DNA of 38,772 nucleotides from Thermodesulfovibrionia bacterium (GCA_919902995.1 CAKKSD010000048.1:1-38772); one strand, 5' to 3'. Numbered from the stretch's first letter, positions 1 through 6,913 are shown. Numbers and translations are program-made. The notes: generated by a model from the letters alone, not told the origin.

Positions 1-415
1 CGCGGACCGACCGGGTCCGTGTACTGCCGATCAGCGCATAGCACCCCACATGCAGTCCTGACAGGAATTTGAGCGGATGTGGTTGATGTTCTAAATTGTA
101 CATTGACTTCGCTGAAAAGCCCGCATTCAGGTCAAACTTTCCTTCACTGCTCATTTTCGCAACTTCCAACTGGGGCCCAAATACATACTGCACATCGGTG
201 AACCCTTCTTCGCGCAGCAACGGCTCGGCCACGTATATGGGCGCCCAGCATGCCGGTTTTCCCTTAAAAATTCGCAGCCTCGTCGTTTCAGGAGGCGGTT
301 CCACGGCAGCCGTCCCAAGCTCCGGTCGCCAGCCGAGAATTGCGGCCGTCCCTGTCAGCGCGAGCCCTCCAAGAAACTCCCTCCGGCTCCAGCCTTTTGA
401 CTTTTGATTTTTCAT
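1..415 (-). CDS. NitT/TauT-type ABC transporter substrate-binding protein, Tat-exported (3' end cut by window edge)
   Basis: Translating the minus strand from the ATG at 415 gives 138 open codons running off the left edge. The N-terminus carries a Tat signal (SRREFLGG around residues 10-17, then a hydrophobic stretch) followed by PPPETTRLRI and YVAEPLLREEGFTDVQYV. This pattern is typical of NMT1/THI5/SsuA-like periplasmic binding proteins, which deliver sulfonates, nitrate-like anions or pyrimidine precursors to ABC permeases. A strong Shine-Dalgarno (AAAGGAGGAG) precedes the ATG by about 5 nt. The piece is about 56% GC by my count, visibly richer than its neighbours, which may indicate horizontal acquisition. 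A long structured leader lies upstream. The substrate cannot be told from this fragment. Confidence 0.8.
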   Translation of the reverse strand, partial: MKNQKSKGWSRREFLGGLALTGTAAILGWRPELGTAAVEPPPETTRLRIFKGKPACWAPIYVAEPLLREEGFTDVQYVFGPQLEVAKMSSEGKFDLNAGFSAKSMYNLEHQPHPLKFLSGLHVGCYALIGSTRTRSVR

Positions 416-442
416 AGAACTCCTCCTTTTATGTGAAAATAA

Positions 443-482
443 CAAAAAAGCCGAACGTGACAAAGGAGTTTAATCTTTCGGC
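443..482 (-). terminator. Intrinsic terminator / riboswitch expression platform
   Basis: On the minus strand GCCGAA (477-482) can pair with UUCGGC (450-455), and a run of seven U follows at once (443-449). The 5' arm is also the 3' strand of the closing stem of the upstream aptamer, so the two structures exclude each other. This is the arrangement of a ligand-controlled attenuator, and here ligand binding would favour read-through. The stem is short (6 bp) with a long loop, so strength is uncertain. Confidence 0.55.
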
Positions 483-563
483 AAGTCGGCCATCTCCCTT
501 AAGACCCACTGCTTTCCGCCCCGTCCTCACTGTGGATTCAGCTTTGCCGGGACTTTCTCCTTT
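472..563 (-). promoter_or_regulatory. Candidate riboswitch leader, c-di-GMP-I (GEMM-I)-like
   Basis: The transcript predicted from the promoter at 570-598 begins about 563 and contains GGCAAAGC, GGACG, GGAAAGC, GGGUCUUAAGG-GAGAU-GGCC and finally ACUUGCCGAA. GGCAA pairs with UUGCC to close the domain, as in stem P1 of GEMM-I aptamers, and the order of blocks resembles that class (GGCAAA; GGACGCAAAGC; GGGUCU...AGA...GCC; GGGUUGCCGAA). The GNRA-capped P2 hairpin and the exact GGACGCAAAGC box are not clearly conserved, so it may be a divergent member or another class. It lies directly upstream of the terminator and the binding-protein gene. Confidence 0.45.
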
Positions 564-569
564 TGATTT

Positions 570-598
570 ATTATACTATGGATAGACACAACTGTCAT
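570..598 (-). promoter_or_regulatory. Sigma-70-type promoter of the binding-protein leader
   Basis: On the minus strand ATGACA (593-598) and a perfect TATAAT (570-575) are separated by 17 bp. Transcription would start about 563, just at the start of the structured leader. The rest of the gap up to the end of the permease gene (599-757) shows no gene or strong motif. Confidence 0.65.
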
Positions 599-757
599 TA
601 TTGTAATTTTGGTTTTTCTTAAGATTACCCCTCTTCCATTGATACCTCTTGATTGAAAGGTTTTAGATTGTTGCGAAAGGATTCGATTGGTTGAATTAAA
701 TCACACTTTTTAGGCACGGTTAAGAAGATTTCTTTTACGTATGAGAGAATTAGGGTT

Positions 758-1735
758 TTATTTTATAAAATACTGCGAAATATATCGTACAGAGAGGAAA
801 ACGATTATAATGCCTAAGATAAGCTTTATAAATCTCTGTGGAACGAATTTCTGGAATCTTGCACCAAGATACATTCCTGCAAAACCTCCTATTCCGAAAA
901 GAAATCCGAGGAGCCAGTCCGGAGAAGTGGACAATCCGTCCCTGGAAGGGATAATACTATAAACTATTACTCCTACAATTGAAGTAATGAATGTACCCAT
1001 TAGCGAAGCACCTGCAATAGTATAGATGGGAAGATGGAATACTGCCACACAGAAAGGTGCAATGATAGCACCTCCACCAATGCCATATGTACCACCTATA
1101 ATTCCAACAAACAAGGCAAGTAAAAACATTGATATTGGGTTAAAGGAAAATCTTTCTCCCCAGAACTCGTATTCAATTCTTTTAAGGGAAAGTTTAATGG
1201 TTTTAACTACTGCTTCTGGAGGAAGTCCGGAAACTACACGGGTATTTTGTTGTTCTTTCAATTGCCTTACTCTTTCATTAAATTTTTCATCGAAAGAATC
1301 CGACTTGTCACTCTTATCGAAGTATTTTCCTGTAATTTCGTAGATAAGGCGTATTCCTACATAAAGGAGGACGGATCCAACAAAGACCTTGAATGTACCT
1401 GGATCAGGTAGATAGAGTACCCTTAAATAATATCCAATAATAATACCTGGGAGAGTTCCAAAAATAATTACCCATGTGAGAGGCCAGGCCATGCGGTCTT
1501 CCTTTATATAACGGTAGACCCCGCTTGGGATGGCAAAAATATTGTAAACAAAATTTGTAGAACTTACTGAGGGAGTCGTAAAATTAAGAAAACTCATCTG
1601 GAATGGAAGAAGGAGGAAGGCACCTGAAATTCCACCCATAGAGGTAAAAAATGATATTACGAAAGCGATAAGAGGTGGAATAAATAACCACGTTCTAACA
1701 CCTGAAACAGGGAACAGCATGTATAAAGAATCCAT
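758..1735 (-). CDS. TauE/SafE-family anion permease
   Basis: A 325-residue multi-pass membrane protein with the two-repeat layout of the TauE/SafE (sulfite exporter, DUF81) family. The N-terminal half carries FTSMGGISGAFLLLPFQMSFLNF and the second repeat FVGIIGGTYGIGGGAIIAPF, the glycine-rich signature seen in both halves of this fold. A hydrophilic, charged loop (about residues 143-190, many K/E/D) separates the repeats and is longer than in minimal members. The family moves sulfite, sulfonates, sulfoacetate or other organic anions across the inner membrane; the substrate here is unknown. It is transcribed divergently from the dksA-like gene and is the only gene in its unit before the candidate riboswitch region. 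The ATG at 1735 has only a weak ribosome site. Confidence 0.85.
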   Translation of the reverse strand: MDSLYMLFPVSGVRTWLFIPPLIAFVISFFTSMGGISGAFLLLPFQMSFLNFTTPSVSSTNFVYNIFAIPSGVYRYIKEDRMAWPLTWVIIFGTLPGIIIGYYLRVLYLPDPGTFKVFVGSVLLYVGIRLIYEITGKYFDKSDKSDSFDEKFNERVRQLKEQQNTRVVSGLPPEAVVKTIKLSLKRIEYEFWGERFSFNPISMFLLALFVGIIGGTYGIGGGAIIAPFCVAVFHLPIYTIAGASLMGTFITSIVGVIVYSIIPSRDGLSTSPDWLLGFLFGIGGFAGMYLGARFQKFVPQRFIKLILGIIIVFLSVRYISQYFIK

Positions 1736-1758
1736 TTAATATACTCCAATTATTTTTA

Positions 1759-1788
1759 TTGACTGTAAAGATTTCAGTTTGTTATTAT
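1759..1788 (+). promoter_or_regulatory. Promoter of the DksA/TraR-like gene
   Basis: TTGACT (1759-1764) is followed 18 bp later by TATTAT (1783-1788), inside the AT-rich divergent region between the permease and the zinc-finger gene. The predicted start is about 1795, upstream of the inverted repeat at 1817-1839. Confidence 0.5.
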
Positions 1789-1816
1789 ACTCGAAATTTT
1801 CAGAGCATGCAATTCC

Positions 1817-1839
1817 TAAACCTGTCAGGAACAGGTTTA
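1817..1839 (+). promoter_or_regulatory. Perfect 9-bp inverted repeat in the dksA-like leader
   Basis: TAAACCTGT (1817-1825) and ACAGGTTTA (1831-1839) are exact inverted copies around a 5-nt spacer. The repeat lies between the predicted start site and the ribosome site of the gene at 1860, with no U-tract after it. It is therefore either an operator or a 5'-UTR hairpin rather than a terminator. Confidence 0.55.
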
Positions 1840-1859
1840 AAATAATGTGAGGTGGCAGA

Positions 1860-2252
1860 GTGAAAGCTAAGAAAGAGGAAAGATTATCAAGAGACGATAA
1901 AAAGATCCTAACTATAAAGAAGAAACTTGAAACTCAAAGAGCAGTACTTTTGGCTGAGGCAGGTGAGACGATCGTAGAGACCCTAACCCCTGAAAAGCTA
2001 ACCTTCCCCGATCTCGGGGATCAGGCTACTGCCGAGTCTGATAGAAGTTTCCTGCTAAGATTGAGAGGGCGTGAACAGAAACTCTTAAAGAAGATAGAGG
2101 ATGCCCTTGAGAAAATCGAATCTGGAACCTATGGTATATGTGAGACCTGTGGTGAGAAGATTAGTATAAAACGTCTTGAGGCAAGACCTGTAACAACACT
2201 CTGTATAGAATGTAAAACGAAGCAAGAGAAAGAAGAAAAACTCAGGGAGTGA
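1860..2252 (+). CDS. DksA/TraR-family C4 zinc-finger protein
   Basis: A 130-residue protein starting with GTG (ribosome site GAGGTGG just upstream). It is highly charged with a long coiled-coil-like middle segment and ends in the four-cysteine zinc finger CETCGEKI...CIECK (CxxC-x17-CxxC), the mark of the DksA/TraR family. The segment LRGREQKLLKKIEDALEKIESGTYGICETCG is typical. Such proteins bind the RNA polymerase secondary channel and modulate promoters during stringent or stress responses. The coiled-coil tip acidic pair of E. coli DksA is not obvious, so it may be one of the stand-alone family members common in Nitrospirota and Deltaproteobacteria rather than DksA itself. Family call is firm; exact role is not. 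Confidence 0.9.
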   Translation: MKAKKEERLSRDDKKILTIKKKLETQRAVLLAEAGETIVETLTPEKLTFPDLGDQATAESDRSFLLRLRGREQKLLKKIEDALEKIESGTYGICETCGEKISIKRLEARPVTTLCIECKTKQEKEEKLRE

Positions 2253-2268
2253 TGTTTTTATTAAGTTA

Positions 2269-2343
2269 TGGTAGGCGATGTTGGGATTGAACCAACGACC
2301 CCTGCCGTGTGAAGGCAGTGCTCTCCCACTGAGCTAATCGCCC
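2269..2343 (-). tRNA. tRNA-Val (anticodon CAC), CCA encoded
   Basis: The minus strand folds into a standard cloverleaf: acceptor GGGCGAT pairs with ATCGCCT (first pair G-U), D-arm with AGCTCAGTGGGAGAGC, anticodon stem CTGCC/GGCAG with loop TTCACAC (anticodon CAC), and T-arm GTTGG-TTCAATC-CCAAC. The discriminator A is followed by an encoded CCA (2271-2269). It is head-to-head in convergence with the zinc-finger gene that ends 16 bp away. Confidence 0.95.
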
Positions 2344-2405
2344 ACCTTTTTAAAGGGTATCATAAAGACTTTTTATTCGTCAAATAAAAATTGTGAGCTG
2401 ATCTT

Positions 2406-2571
2406 GTCATTCCTGCCCCGTATCAAGGTACGGGATAAACTCCGGCAGGAATCTTATATTTTTTTATATGTCATGCCTGAAGTTTTTAATCAGGCATCCA
2501 TTTCATTTGTATTCTGGTTTCCCGTGTTCACGGGAACGGCGTCTGGATTCCCGCTTGCGCGGGAATGACGG
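2406..2571. repeat. Cluster of dispersed palindromic repeats (REP/MITE-like)
   Basis: Three hairpin-forming blocks lie side by side. Block 1 (2406-2453) begins GTCATTCCTGCC and ends GGCAGGAATC around an inner CCCGTA/TACGGG hairpin. Block 2 (2473-2497) is ATGCCTGA, 9 nt, TCAGGCAT. Block 3 (2513-2571) has TTCCCGTG/CACGGGAA and GATTCCCGC/GCGGGAATGACG. Block 3 is related to the element at 22669-22736. The 470-bp gap 2345-2814 holds no gene: only these repeats, and the promoter of the next gene at its end. Translation gives the familiar spurious RLRGND peptide of such elements. Confidence 0.75.
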
Positions 2572-2763
2572 AATAGAGGATTGTCAGATTTTCACAGAAA
2601 TTCCCATCACAAAATTGGAAATACTTCCCTTAGAACTTCCTAAGACTCTTTTCCAACAATAAAATTATATTCATACATAAGTCTAATTGTTTACTTTTTT
2701 AGTCAAATAAACAAAGAATATTGGTAGATAAAAATAATTAATATCTAGATTGGTTAATAATTG

Positions 2764-2793
2764 TTGACAAATTATAAACTGTCGTTGTATACT
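2764..2793 (+). promoter_or_regulatory. Promoter of the wHTH-nucleotidyltransferase/HEPN operon
   Basis: A consensus TTGACA (2764-2769) is followed 18 bp later by TATACT (2788-2793). The start would be about 2800, so the 5' leader is only about 15 nt before the TTG start codon. The -35 is embedded in an imperfect dyad (AATTGT-TG-ACAAATT), which may be an autoregulatory operator for the wHTH protein. Confidence 0.6.
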
Positions 2794-2814
2794 TCTCAAC
2801 AAGGGTGATAAGTA

Positions 2815-3387
2815 TTGTTAAACAAATTGTTTTCTTCACAGACAAGGGTCAATCTTTTAAGCTATCTCTTTGAGCATATGGAGGAGGGGTTTTATATAAG
2901 GGAGTTGGCAAGAATCATCAGAAAGGACGCTTCCGGCGTAAAACGTGAACTCGATAATCTTGAGAAGATGGGTTTGCTAACAAGAGAGAAGAAGGGAAAT
3001 CAGAGATATTTTACTGTCAATAAGACCTCTCCTTTATATCCTGAGATAAAGAGTCTAATTCAGAAGACTCTCGGCGTCCATGGAGTTATCAGGGATGCCC
3101 TGGCTAAGAAGATAAAGGGAATTACCAAGGCCTTTATTTATGGTTCAGTAGCAAAAGGTTCTGATAGAAGATTGGGTACTATTGACCTTATGATAGTGGG
3201 AAGACCAGACCTTACTGAACTCAACGGAATTATCCTCAGCCTTGAGGAGGGATTTAAGAGAGAGATTAATTACACCGTTTTTGATGATGATGAATATATT
3301 AAGAGAAAGGAAAAGGGAGATCCCTTTCTGTCAGAGATACTTTCTGGGAAGAAACTCATGCTGATAGGAAGGGAGGATGAACTTTAA
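2815..3387 (+). CDS. wHTH-nucleotidyltransferase (MNT-type) protein, putative antitoxin/regulator
   Basis: The 190-residue product starts at TTG (ribosome site AAGGGTG about 8 nt upstream). Residues 1-70 form an ArsR-like winged helix (YIRELARIIRKDASGVKRELDNLEKMGLL). Residues about 103-185 form a minimal nucleotidyltransferase with FIYGSVAKGS and then GTIDLMIVG. The canonical motif is GS...SDID; here the first catalytic aspartate is Thr122 and only Asp124 remains, so adenylyl transfer may be lost. It overlaps the following HEPN gene by 11 nt, the usual layout of MNT-HEPN pairs. The N-terminal DNA-binding domain suggests autoregulation. Known members of this pairing act as toxin-antitoxin or as silent regulators; I cannot tell which here. 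Confidence 0.7.
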   Translation: MLNKLFSSQTRVNLLSYLFEHMEEGFYIRELARIIRKDASGVKRELDNLEKMGLLTREKKGNQRYFTVNKTSPLYPEIKSLIQKTLGVHGVIRDALAKKIKGITKAFIYGSVAKGSDRRLGTIDLMIVGRPDLTELNGIILSLEEGFKREINYTVFDDDEYIKRKEKGDPFLSEILSGKKLMLIGREDEL

Positions 3388-3826
3388 GGATTTTAAGGAA
3401 AGGGGGCTTATAGAGGAAAATCCACCCAATTTTAAACAGATCTCAAACCTTCAGGCCAGGGCATTTAAGGATCTGATTACGGCAGAGACGATTTTAGAAA
3501 CAGATCCTGAATGGGCATACACTATAGCCTATCAGGCCACTATGAGGGCAGCAAAAGCACTTATTTTATCTGAAGGGTATAGGCCTAAAGGCAGAGAGCA
3601 ACAAAGGACGATAGTTCAACTTACAGCTGTCATCTTAGGGAAGGGTTTAAAAACCCTGGCAGTTAAGTTTGACAGGATAGGAAGGAAGGGTCAGTGGTTT
3701 ATAGAAGACCCGGACAAACCCATCTCTAAGTATGAGGTGGAAGAGGCGATGAAGGATGCTAAGGAGTTTGTAGAGAAAGTAATAGATATTGCGAGAGAGA
3801 GAAATCCTCAATTGTCTCTTCTCTGA
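3377..3826 (+). CDS. HEPN-domain protein, partner of the upstream nucleotidyltransferase
   Basis: A 149-residue mostly helical protein with the HEPN layout: LQARAFKDLITAETIL, then WAYTIAYQATMRAAKALILSEGYRP, then FDRIGRKGQWFIED and ISKYEVEEAMKDAKEFVEKV. In RNase-type HEPN toxins the third block carries R-x4-6-H; here the corresponding stretch RIGRKGQWF (about residues 100-108) has no histidine, so ribonuclease activity is doubtful. It is translationally coupled to the wHTH-nucleotidyltransferase by overlap. The pair may have decayed from a toxin-antitoxin module or belong to a non-toxic regulatory subfamily. Fold assignment is by pattern only. Confidence 0.65.
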   Translation: MNFKDFKERGLIEENPPNFKQISNLQARAFKDLITAETILETDPEWAYTIAYQATMRAAKALILSEGYRPKGREQQRTIVQLTAVILGKGLKTLAVKFDRIGRKGQWFIEDPDKPISKYEVEEAMKDAKEFVEKVIDIARERNPQLSLL

Positions 3827-3843
3827 GGAAGGGGGTGAAGAGG

Positions 3844-3894
3844 ATGGCGAAAGCCAAGAAGAAAGCCGCAAAGAAAGCGGCGAAAAAGAGATAA
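3844..3894 (+). CDS. Tiny Lys/Ala-rich peptide (16 aa), possible
   Basis: ATG at 3844 opens 16 codons composed only of M, A, K and one R (MAKAKKKAAKKAAKKR) and ends at TAA. It begins 17 nt after the HEPN stop codon, and GGAAGGGGGTG lies upstream as a possible ribosome site. The composition is that of histone-H1-like tails (AlgP/HC1-type), so it could be a small nucleic-acid-binding peptide or a remnant of a longer basic protein. Translation is not proven. Confidence 0.35.
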   Translation: MAKAKKKAAKKAAKKR

Positions 3895-3910
3895 GAAAGT
3901 CAGGAACTTC

Positions 3911-3946
3911 TTTGGCAGGGGACATAATCTTATGTCCCCTGCCAAA
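3911..3946. repeat. Perfect 17-bp palindrome with 2-nt loop, between convergent genes
   Basis: The left arm 3911-3927 (core GGCAGGGGACATAA) and the right arm 3930-3946 are exact inverted copies around TC. It lies between the end of the HEPN operon (plus) and the end of the LolA-like gene (minus). No U-tract follows on either strand, so it is not a classic intrinsic terminator, but such a hairpin could protect both 3' ends. The GGGGACATAA core resembles palindromes dispersed in many genomes and mobilised by REP-associated transposases. Confidence 0.7.
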
Positions 3947-3992
3947 ACTCATCAATTCAAATAAGATTCTTTTATTTTATATCTGAGATTTT

Positions 3993-4730
3993 TTAAGGAA
4001 AAAGAGAAAATTTCTTTTCACTCAGAATTCTTTCCAGTTCCTTAACCTCTCTTCCACGTGTATCCTTCAGGGAAAAGAGTTCCTTAGAGGGAATTTCGTC
4101 GGTTTTTACCTCTTTGTGTTTTATGGTAATAGATATTCCAGAGTGGAAATAAAGGGTTATTTGCAGAGGGAAATTATCCATAAATTCATCAATCTCCACT
4201 CTGAAATTAGATTTTCCATTCTTCAAGATATCAATCCTTCTCTGTTTCAGTCTTAACTTATCGAAAAAGAATTTTGCTTTTATCGAAAGGGAGTCTCCTT
4301 CAGAGTTAAGCAAATAAAGTATGTAATAGTCTTCTATCTCTTCCATGACATAATGAAAGCGATCTTCGAGTATACCGAAGATGAGCCACAAATCTCTGGG
4401 TAGATTGCCCTGATAAAGTTCATCGCTTGAAGGGATATATATCTGAAGAATATTATCGTTTCCTATAAGGTCGAAGATTGTAAGCCCAAAGGGGTTAAGA
4501 AGTTTAAAAGTAATACTCTCTGGAGCCTTGAAGGCAGATATCCCTTGAAATTCGCCTCTCGATTCTCCATCCTTATAGATAGATAAGTTGAATGTTGTCT
4601 TTGATGTTTTAATGGCACTTTTTATTATAATACCTTTTAGGGTTGCTGGGTTTATGAGTTCTTCTGCAGAATAGGCATGTCCTGAAAATAGAGCTACCAA
4701 GAGGAAAGTGCTTATCTTCAACCATTTCAT
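3993..4730 (-). CDS. LolA/LolB-like periplasmic lipoprotein-handling protein
   Basis: I choose the ATG at 4730, which gives 245 residues beginning MKWLKISTFLLVALFSGHAYSA, a clear Sec signal peptide. It also makes an ATGA overlap with the upstream gene's stop. An upstream ATG at 4769 would add 13 residues in front of the signal. The mature protein is rich in beta-strand-type segments with KGIIIKSAIKTSKTTFNLSIYKDGESRGEFQGISAF and PFGLTIFDLIGND, resembling LolA/LolB or DUF4292 outer-membrane biogenesis proteins that bind lipid in a half-barrel. No lipobox cysteine is present. It is the last gene of a coupled minus-strand set behind the GH18-like and DUF362 genes. The function is inferred from fold-like features and is only moderately supported. 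Confidence 0.55.
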   Translation of the reverse strand: MKWLKISTFLLVALFSGHAYSAEELINPATLKGIIIKSAIKTSKTTFNLSIYKDGESRGEFQGISAFKAPESITFKLLNPFGLTIFDLIGNDNILQIYIPSSDELYQGNLPRDLWLIFGILEDRFHYVMEEIEDYYILYLLNSEGDSLSIKAKFFFDKLRLKQRRIDILKNGKSNFRVEIDEFMDNFPLQITLYFHSGISITIKHKEVKTDEIPSKELFSLKDTRGREVKELERILSEKKFSLFP

Positions 4731-5710
4731 ATAACTGAACCCTTCCATAACCTGAGATAGCTTTTCCATTCATCATTATCCATGACCCAGTAAGAGTAGA
4801 TCGCTACTCCCCCGAAAGAGGATTTATTACTTCTTTCGTTCATCAGGCCTGATATTGTTCCATAGAGTCCATTTTCAATGTTTTCTACTTCAGGCCTGTG
4901 GGTAAGACGTCTCTCGTCATAGGCTGGTAGCCCTATTAATATTTCTGTGCTTGGATTACGAAGACCAGCTACAGCATTTGTAACATTTATAGTCTGGCTC
5001 TTAACATATAAGATATAGAGTTTCTTGAAGGGGATGGCTGTGTCGTATACCATTACAACCATCTGGTCAACCAGTCTCCCCATCTCTTTATAGTATCCAG
5101 AACTCCAGAACCATTTTGAGTGCCAGGTATGTGGAAGGTTGAAGGACTTCCATTTCATTGCAGCGACAGAGAGGTATTTTTTGTGTCCTATCTCATTCCT
5201 GACTGAACGGAGAAGATTGATAAAGTTAGTATCTCCGTCATTAAGCGGTTCTATGTTTATATGGATACCATCAAAGCCGAGATTGACCAATTCCTTAGAT
5301 ATGCCTGAGATCTTATTGATTACATTGGGATAACCTAAATCTACTTTTCCTCCAAAGGCCTTATTCGTTCCTCCAATCCATGCTAAAACCGTCAGCTCAG
5401 CGTTTGCATACTTTATCCTCTGGATAAAACTTTTTGGGATCTTTTTAGAGTAGAGGGGTATCCCTCCTTCCCGGTTTAAAGGTCCAACATGTAGAAAAAG
5501 ATATTTCATATCGTATTCCTTCAGTCTTTTTCCAAGTTCTGAGACCTCCTCATTCGAACGGTATTCATCAAACCAGCTATGTGCCATCCACACCCCGTTT
5601 CTATGTTTATTGAAGATACTCCCATTGATTTCAGGGATGGGAGAATAGAGGGAATAGGCTATTATGATGATAACGAAGAGAGAAAAACTTATTAATAAGA
5701 ATTTCTTCAT
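4727..5710 (-). CDS. GH18-like TIM-barrel protein, membrane-anchored, altered active site
   Basis: A 327-residue protein with an N-terminal hydrophobic anchor (residues 3-22) and an exported domain. The segment LGFDGIHINIEP (residues 144-155) sits where family-18 glycosidases have the DGxDxDxE catalytic motif. Here D147 and the terminal acid E154 remain, but the two middle aspartates are H150 and N152. Other barrel strands are visible (YLFLHVGP, ELTVLAWIGG, MVVMVYD, EILIGLPAY, GGVAIYSYWVMD). It may bind or cleave a glycan with altered chemistry or be non-catalytic. Start and stop overlap its neighbours by 4 nt, so the three genes are translationally coupled. Confidence 0.6.
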   Translation of the reverse strand: MKKFLLISFSLFVIIIIAYSLYSPIPEINGSIFNKHRNGVWMAHSWFDEYRSNEEVSELGKRLKEYDMKYLFLHVGPLNREGGIPLYSKKIPKSFIQRIKYANAELTVLAWIGGTNKAFGGKVDLGYPNVINKISGISKELVNLGFDGIHINIEPLNDGDTNFINLLRSVRNEIGHKKYLSVAAMKWKSFNLPHTWHSKWFWSSGYYKEMGRLVDQMVVMVYDTAIPFKKLYILYVKSQTINVTNAVAGLRNPSTEILIGLPAYDERRLTHRPEVENIENGLYGTISGLMNERSNKSSFGGVAIYSYWVMDNDEWKSYLRLWKGSVI

Positions 5711-6840
5711 AGATTAACCAAACTGTATTTTCTGCTTCCAAGACCGAGTTTTTCTGCCTCTTCGATCTGGATATGATAAGGCTTTTGATTAATCTTAAAG
5801 AGGATATCGTCGCCTTCTCTGATTTCTTTATCATCTGCTGCTGATTGTGGAAGGGGTTTGGCTTTGAGGAGGATATCTAAGGTTGCCTGTTCGATAGCAA
5901 CGGGGTCATCAGCGATGAGGATTCCCTGATCCTGTATAACAGGAACATCAGCCGCAGGCATACAGTCACACTCTGGAATGATCTCTGTGAGGAAGTTTAT
6001 ATAGATGACCTTTTTATCAGAAAAGGTGCTTAACACAGATGCTGCAGCCTCTGCAAGGGATTTCATAAACCTCACATCATCACCTGGCAGTAGTAATGCC
6101 TCTGACTGACATACCCTCACGCATCTTCCACACCTCCAGCATTCCTCTTTGTCCCACTGGAGGATTTCTCCACCATTTGGTGTTTCGACAAAATCTATAG
6201 CACCGAGCGGACACACCATTTCACACTGGTAGCAGAATGTACATTTATCTGAAAACCAGTTAAGGATTCCTTCTCCGATGGTATGCATCGCCCCGCGGCC
6301 CTTCTCCCATCCATGGATTCTGTGTTTTGAACTAACTCCACCCATAGCGAGGTTCTTTATAGCACCCCCATAGCCTGCCTGGATATGTCCCTTTGCGTGG
6401 GTGCATAAGACCATCGCTGGTACGTCGTGTATAACAGATGAGACAGCAACTTCACCAAGTATTTCACCTGCCGGTATAAGGATATTATCTCTTCCATAGA
6501 GACCATCGGCGAGGACAACAGGGGCTCCGCAGGAAAGATGGTTTATGCCATTCTGGTTCGCGACCTCTAAATAATCGAGGCCCTTTATCCTTACTGTATC
6601 TGTAACAAATGGTTTTGCCCCAACGGATTTTATGCCATCAACTATCTTACGAAGGAATACAGGTCTTACAATCCTGTGGGCACCCTCAGAGCCAAAATGG
6701 GTCTTGACAGCCACCCATTCATCCTTCTCAAAATACCTGGTAAGATCGAATTCCCTGAGTAGTTTTTCGAGTTTTCCTGGAAGACTATCTTTATAGTCCC
6801 ATCGTTCAGTTCTTGCTGAGGCAAAATAGACCTTGCTCAT
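5707..6840 (-). CDS. DUF362-family protein with two [4Fe-4S] ferredoxin motifs
   Basis: The 377-residue product has the DUF362 body (VAVKTHFGSEGAHRIVRP, KPFVTDT, ADGLYGRDNILIPAG, HAKGHIQAGYGGAIKNLAMG) with an inserted bacterial ferredoxin domain. The cluster ligands are C200, C203, C206, C210 and C234, C237, C240, C244, each CxxCxxCxxxC. DUF362 proteins are cytoplasmic iron-sulfur proteins common in anaerobes; their biochemical role is poorly known. It opens the minus-strand operon that continues by a 4-nt overlap into the GH18-like gene. No good ribosome site is visible at the ATG; a TATATT-like hexamer lies just upstream. Confidence 0.85.
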   Translation of the reverse strand: MSKVYFASARTERWDYKDSLPGKLEKLLREFDLTRYFEKDEWVAVKTHFGSEGAHRIVRPVFLRKIVDGIKSVGAKPFVTDTVRIKGLDYLEVANQNGINHLSCGAPVVLADGLYGRDNILIPAGEILGEVAVSSVIHDVPAMVLCTHAKGHIQAGYGGAIKNLAMGGVSSKHRIHGWEKGRGAMHTIGEGILNWFSDKCTFCYQCEMVCPLGAIDFVETPNGGEILQWDKEECWRCGRCVRVCQSEALLLPGDDVRFMKSLAEAAASVLSTFSDKKVIYINFLTEIIPECDCMPAADVPVIQDQGILIADDPVAIEQATLDILLKAKPLPQSAADDKEIREGDDILFKINQKPYHIQIEEAEKLGLGSRKYSLVNL

Positions 6841-6913
6841 TTTTTAAATATATAATTGGAAGATAAAAAGGTTTGGTTTTTGAAAGTTATTATCTCACAT
6901 GGCGTTCAGGAAT

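Noticed and set aside
2468-2662. 64-residue open frame containing RLRGNDG
   Set aside because: It is the translation of the dispersed palindromic repeats; the RLRGND peptide is a known artefact of such elements.
3911-3946. Classic Rho-independent terminator
   Set aside because: The hairpin is strong, but neither strand has a U-tract after it.
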